NCBI GenBank assembly: GCA_013433145.1
Contig: CM024180.1
Coordinates: forward strand, 7,630,001 to 7,694,000
Length of the DNA stretch: 64,000 nucleotides
Source: Ascaris suum
Taxonomy: Eukaryota; Nematoda; Chromadorea; Rhabditida; Ascarididae
Direction: 5' to 3'
Shown in pieces: positions 1 through 14,184 of this stretch (position 1 is the first letter of the stretch; the number at the start of each line of letters is the position of its first letter). The notes beneath the pieces are model-generated. The model did not search any database. It worked only from the letters and a program-made list of their open reading frames with translations, and was not told the origin of the DNA. The position numbers were made by a program, and so were the translations under genes.

Positions 1-3000
1 TCGCTACCTGGTTTAAAGAGTCACCACAGGTGTGTGTGGAGATCCTTCAGGTCTTTTATGAGCCGTCCCGTGTTCCCACCACTTAAATGCATACACACTG
101 TGGAACCTAAAACATCACATTGGCAGTACGCAATACGACGTGCATATTGAGTTAGTTGCATAATAAGAGGAAACTCTTGCCACTCCAGCTTTGTCTGAAT
201 GATTTTTTGGTAGCTGTAGTTGTTAGCAACGGCATATTGAAATCCATAATTGGGCCAAAGTTTGGTGGAAAACCTACATGTTTCGTGGGGAGATTTTGGT
301 CGAAGTTCCCTAGAATTAATGAAAATTTTGATAACGTTGTTTAAATTTTAAAGGAGGGAGTTTCCTGGTGCCGGAATCGTAGAGAAGACGCGTTATTCTT
401 GGAGAGAAAGGTCGGCAACTCTGTCGTCACCACTAGACGTGGAGCAGTCCTGCAGTATTCCCCCCTCCTCCCTCCCCCTATTGATGGTTGCAAGACTTAC
501 CTGCTTTGTTTGCAGTCCCCTTTTGCTGCGTTGCATGATTATACTGTGATGTTTGTTGTCGTAAGTGGGTAGCTTGGATGGGGATGAGAGTCGATAGAAG
601 GGTTCTTATAAGTTTTTTTCGTTTGGGAGGTTTGAGGGAGGGAATGGGGGGGGGGGTGCTCTTTATCGCAGTAATTGTTTCTTTACAAAGAGCATTGGCG
701 GTTTTTTTTTTCCATAAATGTTTTCAGTCTTGTTGTGCCTCTCCACCAAGTTGCCTGGTACTATGCGTCTCTCATCCGCTGTCCTTCTCTCTTCCTGATC
801 ACGTGTTTTATCTGTTTTCATCCCGGAGATTTGCAATGTGGTTCTCATTTTCCAGTAGGGGCAGTTGTTGTGTTGATGATATTTCGCAGGATTTGGGATT
901 CTCGGTTTGAAATGAGAGACAGTGGGTGAGTCGGTCTATGTTTCTAAAAGTTTTGCGAATGAAGCACACCTGGATATATTGCAATTACAAATACAGATAT
1001 GTATCTTCTTCGTATAAGGTGTTTTGAAGTATGTTATTAACAATTTTGGCAGAGGAACTCTGATTCTGAAAAGATTTTTGGAGATGCGCTGCTGAAGGTG
1101 AAGGATGCTGCTGGTGGTATATGTTGCAATATCCTCATGTGCGATGTAGGCCTGTGTCGTGTCGAATGGTGTCTGTTTTGTCTGAACTGAACGTTTTTGT
1201 AGGTCATGTGAGAGGTGCGAATATATGGTTGAATTATACTTGTGACCGTCTAGTTTTTGTAAACGAACTCTAAAGTCGGTCGATATTTGAGTGCAGTCCA
1301 TGTTCACAGGTGCAGATGAGTCAGTGTTATTGCGGAAGGATGATTCGACAGTGATGGATTGTTGTTGCTATGTGATATGTATGCATTTTGTAAGGTTGAG
1401 GCTCCGTGCGCACTTGATAGTTGACTCCAGAAATTGATAGACTCCGTGCTTAAAATAACTGTCGAATATTTACATATAGTCTCTATTCGGGTAAGGTGTG
1501 GTAATTGAGAGTGATTAATTTCATATAGAGCACTGTCCGGTGAATGCTTTTTGATGAAATTGCGTAGGTATTTTTCTCTGAAGTAGTAATTTTACTTTCT
1601 TCCCTCCCTCCTCAATCTTTTCTTCCTTGTCTAGGTGTGCTGTATTCTAAGAGGATGGGTAAATTCGGGGAAGTGGAGGATGATTATAGTTTTGCGGACT
1701 CGGATATGAAGGAATGGTTGTTTATGAAGGTGAAGGAGGGGGGAGGGGAATCTGGTGATTTGATGGTACTGGAAGTGCCCAACTTAAATGCTGAGATTTT
1801 GTGAGCGCAAAATTGTGATTCGCTTCCATCGAGCGTGCCATGCAGAGATCGCGAAAATAAAGCATGAAAAAATTGCACTGAATTGAAGTTTTGAGCGCGC
1901 TTTGGCGTTTTGCCAATTTATGGGATGCAAAGGGTATATTCAGGCGACGTTTCGTTGGTGAAGAAGAGAGAGCAATAGATGGCAGGAAGGAAAAGTCAGA
2001 TGAAAAAGATTTTGATGGGAAAGTGGTTTTAGAGGAGAGTGTGAGGAGACTTGCAGAGCTCGTAGAATGAGATGTTCGGGAAGAGAACGATAATGGAGTG
2101 ACTCGAATACACACCGAGAGAGAGTGTGAAGGTTGAAGAGAATATTGAAATAAAGCTGGATCACGAAAGGCTCTCTACGAGGCAGAAAAAGACAGGAGAA
2201 GAGCAGCATGGTGACACAGCTGTATGATGAGCGTTAGAAATTGAAGAATCGGCTTAGTGGAAGAAAATTGCATTAATTTTGTGGAGAGGAAAGAGATTTG
2301 GGACAAGGAAAGGGCGAATGGGCGGGGTTTATTGGGTTAGGGCGGAGGGCGGTCTGAAGAATGATTGGTTGCGTTGACTGTTGAAGGAATCGTCGAAGAA
2401 CGAGGATGGGGTGAGGATGGTGACTGGCGGCAAAGAGGCGGGACTTGTTGAAACGATGGAGGCTAGATAACTAGCCAGAACTCGGCTCGGTTCCCATGGC
2501 TGACTGCCGACCGCCTTTCACTAGCAGCTTGTGCCTCGCTCTCATATAGCCAGCAAAAGCTGCGTTAACAACTTGAAAATAAACCTGTCGACCAACGCTA
2601 ATTTTGTTATTTCATAGTTTGCGAAGGAATACGAAGGCGTTATCCTCTTCGCGAAACGATTAAATTGTCTCGTATTAGGTGGTGAAGTTGTTGTTCTTCT
2701 GGTGCATTAATTGGTATTCCTGCATTATTCGAAATGGAAGTAGCTAGTGTGTTGATTTTGTTTCAGATTTAACGGAGAAATGCTTTCTTGTCATTAATAT
2801 TTTTATGCTAATTGGAGGGATCCTATACGAAGGATGCCAAATCATCCTTCGCGTTACTTTTTGAAGATTGTTGAAATTGAATGTCAGGACAAATAATTGA
2901 AGGAATATTTTTGTTATGGAGTTTCGTTGAGAACAATTTCATTCAGTGTGAGATGCTTCCCGTTGAGATAGCAGGAGGCATTTCATACCCCTCTCGTCCA

Positions 3001-3522
3001 TTACATTGCGTACTTCTCTCCTCTGCAGTAGAGTACAGACTTCCCCATCCCCGTCCCCGTTCCCTGACATGACTATAGGCAATGAAGCGATGCATGCACT
3101 GAGGCTATTAAACTGTTGAATGCACAGTAGATGTTATGCATACTGACGCGTTCTGTGATAGCATAATTTGGTTTGGTGTTGGGTGGTGGCAAGGACCTTC
3201 TTGCAGTGATGTGATTGACTTGCAAGCGTTCCCGAGAGGTTTTTGATAGAATTGGAGCGTTATAGGACGTTTTGATTTTTGAACATATTCTGTTGAAGTG
3301 AACAGTTAGAAGGATCTAGCGAGAATTGGTCGTCACCTCAGTATCGAAGTGGTGCAGGTGGGCAGGTACTTTGTCTTGATCAACTGGTGTTCTTCATTTA
3401 ACCTCCGACCTAATTTTTTAAATGTTTTATTTTTATAGTTTATTTCGCACATTATACACCGTGTGTACTTACAATTTCTTAAACTCGTTGGCGCATGAGT
3501 TTTAAATAAGATTATTATCGCG
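1..3522. other. upstream region, no gene assigned
   Basis: No recognisable protein. It lies upstream of the RRM-like gene and could hold its 5' exons. Three segments look like exons but cannot be tied to a family: 516-560 (between TTTGTTTGCAG and GTAAGT, open in one frame), 890-925 (between TTTCGCAG and GTGAGT), and the stretch after 1635, where a strong pyrimidine tract ends in CTAG and an open frame reads MGKFGEVEDDYSFADSD. The stretch 1940-2070 is purine-rich and also open (GEEERAIDGRKEK and onward). None joins the 3681 exon in a convincing way. Short G runs occur near 650. Confidence 0.4.
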
Positions 3523-3523
3523 T

Positions 3524-3594
3524 AGGGCCGTGGCTGAATGGATTAGATCCTTGCGCAGTAAATGAAACGTCAGGGTTCATGTGCCGGCCGCTTG
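3524..3594 (+). repeat. degenerate tRNA-like element (SINE-like)
   Basis: TGGCTGAATGG at 3531-3541 fits the tRNA A-box consensus exactly, and GGTTC begins at 3574, 43 bases on, which is the spacing of A and B boxes in a real tRNA. The rest of the B box is eroded and the acceptor stem does not pair, so this is a tRNA-derived relic or SINE head, not a working tRNA. It sits about 90 bases before the RRM exon, in its presumed intron. Similar pieces occur near 17321, 29605 (minus) and 33542. Confidence 0.4.
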
Positions 3595-3680
3595 CTGCAC
3601 TTTTGCTCGTATTTGTTATCTTATTGGGCTTTGTTAACGTTACCTAGATTTGAGTTTGTTTTAATTGAATATTTTTGCAG

Positions 3681-5252
3681 TTTGGTGGAATTTGCGAGTG
3701 GCGAGAGTGCGCAAAGAGTCATAGAAAAGATGAGCAGCGGACACGAAATCGATGGTCAACCAGTGCAGGTGTGTCCTCTCATCCTCATCGTTGCATTCAT
3801 CTCAACATACACATACAAACAAACACATACAGCTATTTGCTGCCAGCTGCTGTCTGAAGTGAAGTGATGTGGCACTGGAGATCGTTATTCTGACGCGACG
3901 GCCACCTCACCATTCATTTTTGCTCATCGTTCCAGGTGGTAGCTGAAGAAGAGGACAATCATGCAGATACGGCTCACGATGAACAGAGAAGCCCATCTGA
4001 GGAGCACAGGTATGCTTTGAAAGAGGTTTCTTCATTATATACAGGTATATGCTTCTTTTTGTCGACATTTTTATGTGTGCAGATTAGTGTGTGGCTTGTA
4101 TTTGGATAGGCGATTGTATTTAAATAGTTGGTTATATGGTTGGTTGGTTAGTTGATATGCTGGCGCAATTCTTGAAACCTGATGTTAATTTTCAGGTTGT
4201 ATTTCACTTCATCTGCTACCTCTATAACGTCTTTTGCGAAATTTTTTTGGTTCTGTGCTTGATGCTGGCTACGATTCGATCGCTATTCGTAGTTTTTATT
4301 GGTGTTCTCTGTGGGAACTGATTATAACTCATGTGCATTCTTTCGAGAGTAAAGAGAGTACGACGATATGTGTTATCAGTGTAACTAGTGAAATTATTTA
4401 TGTGTTTCTTACCTGATAAGGGTAATAAATGAAGGCGTTGTTGTGTTCTACTGATGTTTATATATTGGTCGATATCAATAATAATAGCAATAATAATAAT
4501 AATAAGGGAAGATATCGCTAATATATATTGCAACAACAACAGTAGTAGTAGTTGGTGGCATGAGTATAGGAAGTAGGTTGCTTTGAACTTCAGTCGATCA
4601 CGCACGAATTCTGGTTCATCGGGATCTGCTGAAGAAGACAAGAAGAATGGTGACGTAGATGATGGCGAAGAGGAATCTGGCGATGAGCATGCGGCTGAGA
4701 ACGGCGAAGATGAACACAATGGCGCACATGTCGACGCAAACGGAAATGTAAGTTACCAAGAAGGTCGCTCTTAAGTTCATTGAAAGAAAGTTTGCCGTTG
4801 CAATAGCTCTTTTTTGGTTGTTTGTCTTTGTGAAAGGAAGTTGGAGTGGAAATTGTGGAAATGTAAACTAACGGATGTTTTCAATATTATGGCCGTTTTT
4901 TTCGGGTTTTTTGATTTTTTTATTACAGTTGATTATGATATATGTGTTTATTTGTCTATAGGTTCGTTGAGGAAAAAGGTTTGATGAGTTTCTGGAGCTT
5001 TAGAATTAAAAAGGTCAGGACAGTTGGCTGAATGTTCGGTGAGCGTTTTTGTTTTTGTTTTTTTTTTTTTTTTTTTTGATTCAAGGTGAATCTAGATAGG
5101 TTCTCGGTTTATTAGTTAGGGCGGTGTTTTTATTGAGTTTTTAGAGCCGTAAGCGATTATCAGCGGCCACTGAGCAGCACGACGACGAAGACGATGAGGA
5201 AGGTGAACAAAGCAATGACGCACCTGAGCTGAAGAAAAAGAAAAAGGATGAG
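3681..5252 (+). CDS. RRM-like protein with acidic, Ser/Arg/Lys-rich tail (3' part of gene)
   Basis: Four exons are visible: 3681-3768, 3936-4009, 4594-4747 and 5145-5252, in consistent phase. The first encodes LVEFASGESAQRVIEKMSSG then EIDGQPVQV, which matches the second half of an RNA recognition motif: RNP1-like beta3, helix 2, beta4. RRM proteins usually bind single-stranded RNA. The next exons give a low-complexity tail: EEEDNHADT, an RSRTNSGSSGS stretch, then long D/E runs, ending in a basic KKKKKDE block that could be a nuclear signal (inference). The 5' exons with RNP2 were not found, so start and identity are unknown. If the 5252 donor (GTAAAC) is unused, the frame stops at 5273; a possible short last exon follows AAG at 6264 (RTRHPTI then stop). 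AATAAA at 6758-6763 could serve as poly(A) signal. The tail is too generic to name a family. Confidence 0.65.
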
Positions 5253-8200
5253 GTAAACTCTTTTAGCGTTTGATAGCAGTGTGTTTAGTTGATTTATTAA
5301 ACAATTCAAGTTTTTATCTTTCGTTATCTTTGTAGTTTAATTTATAAATTAATGTGATATGCAGTTTCCAGCTAATTTCCGGTTATATTTCATTCCACTA
5401 TTGTACGTTTCCGGTTGACCGGTAGTTGATGACGGTTTTCCACCGCTTAAGTATGGCTAGGTGCTATAAATGTTTGGAAGGTATACGACTGGTTTGCATT
5501 TTGTTACGTCGATTCGTACAGAGTGTGGTTCTCTTAGTTGTGAAGCATTAGCGAGCAGCCATTAATGGATGTTAAATATAGTTGTGTGTTGCATGAGAAG
5601 AGGAAGGCGTGCATCATGCCAATTGTTTGTTGGCGTGCATTTGATGTACTCAAAAAGTGTTTCGTTGTTTTTTCGGGCATGCCGTAGTCTCCTGAATTAA
5701 AAGCACGGGGTCGCGAATCTCTTATAGTAATTTGAAATCGTTTTGTTTGAATTGTGGTTAATTAAAGTCCTAGTTTAAGGAGAATTATAAGTGTTGCATT
5801 GCACTCCGTTAATGCGGAAGGAAGTCTTTTTTCAGTTATTTGGTTATTTACTCTTATAGAAAATCGGTGAGAAGTTTTATTTTGGGTTATAACTCAACGA
5901 TGAGATAGAGTGTGCTAAGTTTGGCCCGATGAGGACTCTAGGCGTCTTTTAGCGGGTCATTTAGGCACAGTAAGGCTTGTATGCACAGAGTGGTTCCCTG
6001 GTTTCCATTCAAGGACGAATTTGTTCAGGAAAAGGTGGTAGGCGTAATTGTAGTTAGAGGCATCGTTATGAATTCTAGGTGACCGGCGGTGAGGTTGATT
6101 CGAGTGGTGCGGTTGCGGCCGAGTAGTCTCTGTGCGTGGACGCGTTCAACGTTCGATTTTACATTGAAGCCAGTCATCCCTCTCTAATGTTGTTCACCTC
6201 ATTTGAATATTTTATCTTTTTCATTAACTTTTCATGCTTCAATCTGGCAATAAGCGTACCCGCCACCCGACTATCTAAATGACGTCACCTTTATCCCTCT
6301 TTCATTAATTACATTGTTATCATTTGTGTGTGTGTGTGTGCGCTGCGTGTGTGTCTGAATATTTCAGCTACTCTTGGGGTTGGATTGCGCTGTTCAATTT
6401 TGGTTACCTGTCTTACCTTTATTTGTTATCTGGAACAGAGGACCTTTTTTTGAAAGTTTAGGATATTTAATGAGGTTGGTGGGAATGAGCATTATTGGAT
6501 TCGGTTGTCCGACTGTTCGGTGTGGTAATTTTCTTGGTTTTCGTTAATGATATCCTTCTTTATATCGGATTATATGTTTTAGCGGTGTTTTTTATCGAAG
6601 TGAATTATTTAGATCAGCGGAATATTTAACCATTAAATTATGCTTCTTCATTCAATTTTCATCTCCTATTTGTTGTCACAATTGTTGTTGTTCGATTTCT
6701 TTTTTTTTCCTCTCATGATCGGAAAATATTTCAAGCAAATTTAATTGTATATCTCTCAATAAATGTTTTGTGGTTCATGTTTATGCATATTTCCGCGTTT
6801 TATTTATGACGTCATAGTTGTATCTGAGCGTATATTGTGCTGAGGGGGGAACGAACGTATGGCGGATTCGAGCAGTGTCTAGTGCAGGTGTTAGAGGATG
6901 TGGCGGAAATATCATATCGTCGGCAGCTATGAGACGTCTTAACAACGGCAGTTTTATGGGTTGTGGAAATAACAATATAACGAAGGTTGTTGTGTGACGG
7001 TGGGTGCAACATTATAGGCTATGGACGGGAGGGTGCGCTGACATCGCTGCTTGCTCACGTTATCAATGTACACAAAAATTCTTTTAGCTTGATGCAGAGG
7101 ATGAGTGGGATTTTCTGGAATATAGAAGGAAAATGGGAAATTTCCAGGGAAAAAGTCAGGGTGGAGAGGCGTTTCCCGCACTGGGTAAAGAGTTATCAGC
7201 CGAAGTGAAGTGGAGCGTTTACGTTGAGACAGGTATAATGAAGGAGAAGGAAGAATACAATTACGTGGAAGTCGTCTTTTTATGTGCCAATGGTTATAGT
7301 TGGAGTCATGTATATTGAGACACAACACGAAAGGAAGAAGTGAAATGTCTGCGGAAAAGTTGAAAGGGAAACTTGGAAGTAAGTTTAAAGGCGAAATTCA
7401 TCGTGGGCATATCCTGTGGAGGTCATAATGCACCATACAGCAAATATATCGCATATGATTGGAAAATATCCATTGGCAAGGAGGTCTCACGCATAAAACT
7501 TTTTGTTAGAGGAATGAAGGATCATATTCTTATGAAGAAGTACTGAAGTAGTAGAGTGTTTTTCAAAACGGAGAGAATAAATGAGCCTGAATATTTCAGA
7601 AAAGCATGAGTTTTCTTAATGAAATATTTTTTCCTTCTGAGGGGATGCGACGGTGAATAACTAATGCTGCAAACTTTTCTACAACCTAATTTTACCATGA
7701 AAGACATTCCAAATATATCCACAAATATTCTTTTGGTATTTCCAGTGGAGTGCTATCCGTTTGGAATCCGTATTAGTCACGACCACAGGTAGGACCAGGT
7801 CCATTGCGAACCAGAATGTTGGGGGGAGTGGGGTGGGTTCTACTCACAACGTTGTGGTAGACGTTTGACCGATAGGTGCTGGTCACCAAATTTCGCCGAC
7901 AGGTCACTCATTGACCACTAAGGGTGTCAACAACTCAAAAATAATACAGTTATAAGTACAATGTATAAGCGTCCTTGTTGCAAACATATTTTTATTGGTT
8001 GCTTAAACTGTTATGGAATATATAAAAGCAAAGGTGATTGCATCTTTTCATTACCTTCTTAGATTGGCGAAACTTCTAGTGTTTACCAATTGTATGCTGG
8101 GAACTCTTCTTGTGCCGAGCACTATTTTCGCTTCTCCCGTATAGGTAATATCGATGTCCGGTTATGTTCGCTACTCAGCTATGTTCTAGACCACCACTCA

Positions 8201-9604
8201 GGTATTTATTTAACTGATTGTTTTCCACCTTATGAGTTATTCAAGAGTATTTATAATTTTATAGATAGTCAACGTTAATCCATTCATACAGGTGCTGAAA
8301 GCTTTAAAAAATTATCGAATTTTCTTCAATTATGAATTTTTCCAATGGTATTGCTTGTGACTTTTTATGAGGCTATGCTTGTTACCTACCTGTACCGCCT
8401 AATGATTTTATTAAAGGTTAGCTTACCTGTACTATTTTACCTAAAGAGACTGAAAAGAAATTTTCAAGATGGCCCAAAGATATCGAGTATAATCCAAAAG
8501 TGATGCCTTTAATGTGTTTTCGTTAATTTGCATATGCAAATTACATGATAATATTATGTTTATACATATCTACGTGTATTCTTTACAGCAATAATAATGA
8601 TGGCAATAAAATTAATTATGATCGCAATAATAGTAATGATCACCGTTGTAACCAGTGCATTTATATTAAAATAATTCTTTTTTTTTTTCCAATTTTTTGT
8701 TGGAGAAGAATATATCGACGAAAACAATAGATATTTTTCTCTGAATATTTTCCAAACGATGAAATTTCTTTGAAAAGATTCATAAGATTTACTAAATGGG
8801 TTTTATTTGAGGTGATACGGTACCCCTCGAAATTCCTCTACATATACCTTTTGCTGAAAAAAAAAAAAAAAAGAAAGCCACCAATTTATCATTGTTTAAT
8901 GAACATGGTACATATGTGAACATATGCTGTTGCAATATATATAATTGTTGTTGGCAGAAAATCTCCACGAAACATCACCAAACGCCATCTGCATAATCGG
9001 CATTTTATACCCCTCAAAAAAAAAAAGAAGAAACGATAGAAACGACAAGAGATAATAGCAAAAGCGGAAAATGAAACGAGAAAGATTGAAGCAGAGAGAT
9101 ACCATAAAAGAGGCAGAGGTAAAAATGTGCACAACAAAAACGGAAGAGAGATACGAATGAAAACAATGACAATCCTCGGAAGGACATATCCTATTGTGCT
9201 CATATCCCCGCCAATTGTATTTAAGGCGTCGTAGAAATAAAATATGTCGCATTCAAATTTTCACTAAAATATGAACGAATTGTAAAGTTCTTGTGAAATA
9301 AGACGCCTATTGAAAATTAGTAATTAAGTTCATAGTTATAGTAATTAAGTCCATTCACACGTATGGTAATTAAGTTCACAGGTATAGTAGTTAAGTTCGT
9401 AGGTATTTTTTCTTCGTCAAGTATATTTCAATTTCAAACTTCCATTGCTTAAAGTTATTTTTTAAACTATGCTGTTTTTTTTCTTCAAATCAAGTTTGCA
9501 AAGATTCTGTAAAATTCGGCTAGATTAAACTATTGCGACCGTATCAATTACTCTACATGGGCCAATGGGTGGACAGAAGTTTTGACCATTGTCCATATTT
9601 GACC
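5253..9604. other. intergenic or 3' region, no gene recognised
   Basis: No coding segment I can support. It holds a TG run near 6326-6341 and an AATAAA at 6758-6763 that may end the upstream transcript. The stretch 6800-7330 has overlapping open frames on both strands, which I read as chance. A poly(A) tract lies near 8858-8873. From about 8900 the base composition becomes strongly A+T-rich. Confidence 0.4.
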
Positions 9605-9938
9605 AATTTAATTCTATTAATCAGCATTAATCAATGGAGTCTATCGACCCAACCATTCGGTAGATAAAGGATCGAGCGATGCATCCGATTCGACCATCCA
9701 ATCTTATCTTAACGAATTTCAACTCCAATCGATATCCTGAAAAAAAACGAATCAATCTACCTTGATGCTAAACGTTCGTCGTTTCGTACCGGCTACTGCG
9801 CTGTCGGTTTTGAGGTTGCTCCGATTAGACTTTTCGGCTCTATCCTACCGAGCCACGCCGATCAGTCCCCTCATCGGGACAAGGGCGGTAGATCGAATTT
9901 GCACTCCATTGATTAATGCTGATTAATAGAATTAAATT
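9605..9938. mobile_element. MITE-like element with perfect 36-bp terminal inverted repeats
   Basis: Bases 9605-9640 (AATTTAATTCTATTAATCAG onward) are the exact reverse complement of 9903-9938. The two arms enclose 262 bases with no open frame of note; the interior right of 9770 is richer in G+C than its surroundings. Size, long perfect inverted ends and absence of coding capacity are what miniature inverted-repeat transposable elements look like. TTAA occurs near each end (9608-9611 and 9932-9935), but because the ends themselves are inverted copies I cannot tell a target duplication from the repeat. Superfamily is not assigned. Confidence 0.65.
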
Positions 9939-10128
9939 TGCATACAATTCATATTAAATCATTAAAAAATTATTCATCGAACAATTACCCTCTCGAATTT
10001 TTAAGGCGTTTTTTCTTAACTAATCGCATTCATATGTGAATGATTTCTCAAAAGAATATTTGAGAACTGTTTTCATAGAATTACTTCATAAATAAATACA
10101 ATTGAATCGAATAGGATCAAAGTGAACA

Positions 10129-10152
10129 TTATTTATTTATTTATTTATTTAC

Positions 10153-10195
<43 letters not shown>

Positions 10196-10200
10196 TTTTT
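10129..10200. repeat. (TTTA)n microsatellite
   Basis: About eighteen tandem TTTA/ATTT units with one C interruption. Confidence 0.9.
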
Positions 10201-13200
10201 TTAAAATTAAAAAGAAATTTTATTTAATGACTGATTGAATTTTCTGTATTTCCAAATGGATATTTCTAAAGCACTGTGCTTTATTAAAATAAGTGGAAAA
10301 ACGCGCCAGATAAATTGGCACGATATGTGTTTTTTATGATCATGCCCATAAGAATATTCTCTTCTATGATCTGCTAATATTGTAATAAAATATGCACACA
10401 AAAATACATCCAATATGAATGATATAAGTAATAAATAATTTCCATAAAGAGTTCAAGTTTTTGACGCTGTCAAATTTTAACGAAAACTCGTCGTATTTCA
10501 ATGGAAATTTGGCAAGTACAAGAATTTTGAACGGTCCTTCAACAATGCTGATTGCGCCCGTCAAAACATATGACTAGAGCTTCGGTAGTTCTTCAGTTTA
10601 AATTACACGACAGACAAACAAACGGCAGACAAATATACGTGTACACAGACATACGTGTGCATATGTTTGTCTGTTTATTTCCATAGGGAGGGGATTGCTC
10701 TAATGTGCTTTATCACCACTAAAATTCATAACGATTTAAAAAACCGACATTTTGCTCATGGTAACGTTTTGAAGGTATGAAGTGCCCTTTAATTTCAATA
10801 TAAACAAGGAATTTCAGTAATATAGGTTCTCTTTCCCTCCCGCCCTTCCCAAAGAAATTTTTTCCCACCCAAACGTGGAAAAAGTAAGTCAAAATATTTC
10901 TCCGCTCCTTAGAAAAATATGTATATATTATATAATACTCATCGCTTACACGAATCATACAATTACCCCCATCGCCTAGAAAGATATTCAATTTGAAGAA
11001 AAAAAAAACGGGGAAATAACCGATAAATTATTATTTCAAATTTGGCAAATAATCAAAATTTTTTTGGAGATTTTTTTTGGATGAATTTCAAAAAACGATA
11101 TTTTTTCGTGTTTTATTATTTGAATATTTGCATAAGAAAAGTGGTTCCTTTCAAATTTTCGGAATATTCCCAAAATATGGGAACATTAAGCGTCATGTAA
11201 ATGCTCGAATAAGTTGCATCCGATGATTCAAAAAATTTACCTGTCCAGCAATTAAACTTACCTGTTCCGCTGCTATTCCTGTTCGGCATATACTCCACAT
11301 GCGCCATATCAATGCAAAATATCGCGTTGCAGAGAGAAAACAAAGAAGAAAGATACATTCGTGAAGAAGAGATAGCGATGAAGAGAGGAATATGAGGTAA
11401 AGTTATTTCTTATTTAAGCGAGAAATGGGAAATAATAGGAAATAATATTATAATTTGAAATATAAGAAAACATAGCAAATCACAAAATATGAGAGAATAG
11501 AAAAATAGAGGAGGAAAGAGCACTGTTTGTCAGAGAAATAGATAATATCAAATGAAAAGAGTATGATTTTTGCTGAGTCAATAGACATATTTATCTGTTG
11601 CAATGTGCAAGGCCAAACGTCTTTGTGCACTCTAACGATTTTCATGCACATAATGAATGTGGCACGTGCACGATGCGTGCACACATGCGCTCGTGCGCAG
11701 CGGGTACGCATTTGCGAGGGCATACGCGTCGATTCGGGGGCTTTAGGGCCGGAAACTGGCATGTTTGAGAGGAAGAAGGAGTGGGGGGTGCATGTGATTT
11801 GATTGAGGATCGCAGCCTTATTGGTACTAAATGGGGGGGGGGGGGAATGAGATTCATTTCAGGTACAGCCATTCTAATCGTCGAACTAGACCTTCAAATG
11901 AAAATGCTTTCCATGTTCGTGATCCTCTGATAAGCAATGATATACTCTGGAAGCTTTTGCACACAACAGTACGCGTGCACGTCCCCAGTCGTGTCTGTTG
12001 TCGGTCTGGCAGCTTTGGGAAGTGGATCACTGAAGCAAGAGCGATGAAATTTCGCTCGGTTTAATCTACACCATAGGATGGCCCCATGGTACTTTTATGT
12101 TGGTCCCACATGCCTCAACAAAAATTATATGCGATCAGGTTTACCAGAAAAAAAAATTGCACATATTACTGCCAATCTGGTCGCAATTTTATAATTACCT
12201 TAATTAGGGAAGCACACCTTTATGAAAGACTTATGCACCACCTGTAATGAGATCGATTAAACCCGTAAACCTTATTGGGGCATTTTTATCATTTATTAGC
12301 CAATGATCGAATGAGAAAGACTATAAAAAGCGCATATGGCGCCAGCTAATCATGAAAATCTCATTTCTTTCAAATCAGTCACATCTTATTGAATCTTATT
12401 TTAATTCAAATGAAGTTTTAATGCCACATATTATCATGCCATGTCTAACTGATATAGAGGACACCAGAAGTATTGTCGAAAGAAAAATTTCCATCGCCTA
12501 AAGGCTGATAATATTGTGAAGTACCATAATAACGACAATAAGGTGCGCATTGGGTGGTTTCTTCGCATTCGTTTTATAGTTGAATAATTCGCATTGCAAG
12601 TGATGGTTTTATCAACGTCTCTTGATATCAAGATGGCACTGATGCGCTTTTCGCAAAAAGATGTTGGCGTGTAAGGCCAATGATGGAAATGACAGTGGCG
12701 GTAATGACTAGATGACGGAGTTGATCACTGATAGAAGTGACCGCTGATGGATGACCAATGACGGAAGTGACCGATAGCGAAAATCTCGCAGACGAAAAAT
12801 GTCAACCGTTTTGCTTAATATTCAGATTCCATAGAAGTGAGATGTTAATGGTAATCTTATCGTTTTATCAGTGCCGCAAATAAAATCTGGAATTTAGTTG
12901 GCCTGAATCCATAATTTTCCAGATAGCTCATGAAAACGGCAGCAGCGCAGTTGAGGTCCGGATTAATTCCGGAAAAATCTGATCGAATTTTAGAATTCAT
13001 CCGGTTCCCCTCATCTCCTCCCCTCCCCCAACTCATTAAAATCTCTGAGGTCTCATGATTAGCGGCCGAACAGTCGGACACTTTTGACCTCTGAATTGAA
13101 ATTTGCTACGCTCAACGAAATAACCTCAGTTTTCCAAGTCTTCCGTCGTAATCTGCGAAGTTATTACACCAATTAAACTGTATAGGCTGCAATGAAAAAA

Positions 13201-13939
13201 AAAGCTGGAAAATTCATGCTGTTTTATTCAGCGAACTAAGTTCAAATAAAGTAGTGAAAACCATTGTATCGGGTGTACTTCTACCGATTTTTTCCAGCAT
13301 TTTTTTGTTCGGAGTTCCCACTTTGACAAAAACGGCTCCACATCGGAGAACTTTGAGATTTTTAGCTCCTAAATTTTTTCATTGGAGTCTCTACCTCGAT
13401 TCGTGGTCAAAACTTCCCTTTTTGCATTACTTTAATGAAGAGGCGCATTCGACTGATCGAGAAATAAAGATTGCCGGTATCGTTTACGGAAACTTTAGAA
13501 TATTTGCGGCATTCGAATAAAATTTGCATTTCCGGAAAATGAAAGACAACGATGCACGATGAGAGTTGTTATTGACAGCTGTCTGATGCGTACGAGCACA
13601 TCGATTCGACTGAAGTATTACAGCATATCCCCTCACGCTATAGTTTTACTAATACCGCAACGAAATAGTATTCAATTCTATCTCACATATATACCTTTTA
13701 TGTTCAACCCCTCCCCCCCCCCTCCCCCACCACCACCCATATTTCAGTCTTATAAGATCTTAACCTATATTTGAAAAATGTTTTGCAATTTGAATTTATG
13801 TAACACTTTTAGAATAAGTGAATAATCGATCCGATAGGTGATTTTAGCTACTGAAGAATAATACTGAAAGGAATTTAGGCTCACCCCCTCCCTCTCTTTT
13901 CTCTCCTTTTCTAATTAAAATTTAATATAAAAGAGGTGC

Positions 13940-14022
13940 ACTCTTTCTCCCCCCACCTTCTCCTTCTCTTGCTCCCTCTCCCTCCCTCTCTCTTTCTCTC
14001 CCTCTCTCCCTCCTTCTCTCTC
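13940..14022. repeat. polypyrimidine tract
   Basis: Almost unbroken C and T (CTCTTTCTCCCCCCACC and onward to CTCTCTCTAG). The ending in TAG would be a good acceptor, but no coding frame follows, so I treat it as a simple tract. Confidence 0.6.
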
Positions 14023-14184
14023 TAGTACAGTCTTCCCCGTCAACATTTTTATTGCAAGGTTTCTGGTGATAGCAAATACCTTTTATTTGCAGTTTCGATA
14101 CCAGAACCTACATGTACTGTCACCATTTCTATGCGATCTCGCTTTTCATTTTCAAACTTCATTTTCGATTTGTCTGTCTGCGTG

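Noticed and set aside
1636..1800. Possible RRM first-half exon (GKFGEVEDDYSFADSD)
   Set aside because: Only loosely like the helix 1-beta 2 part of an RRM; RNP2 is absent and no donor gives a clear phase-2 join to 3681.
13254..13520. 88-codon plus frame in intergenic DNA
   Set aside because: Starts at GTG, no splice context, no recognisable domain.
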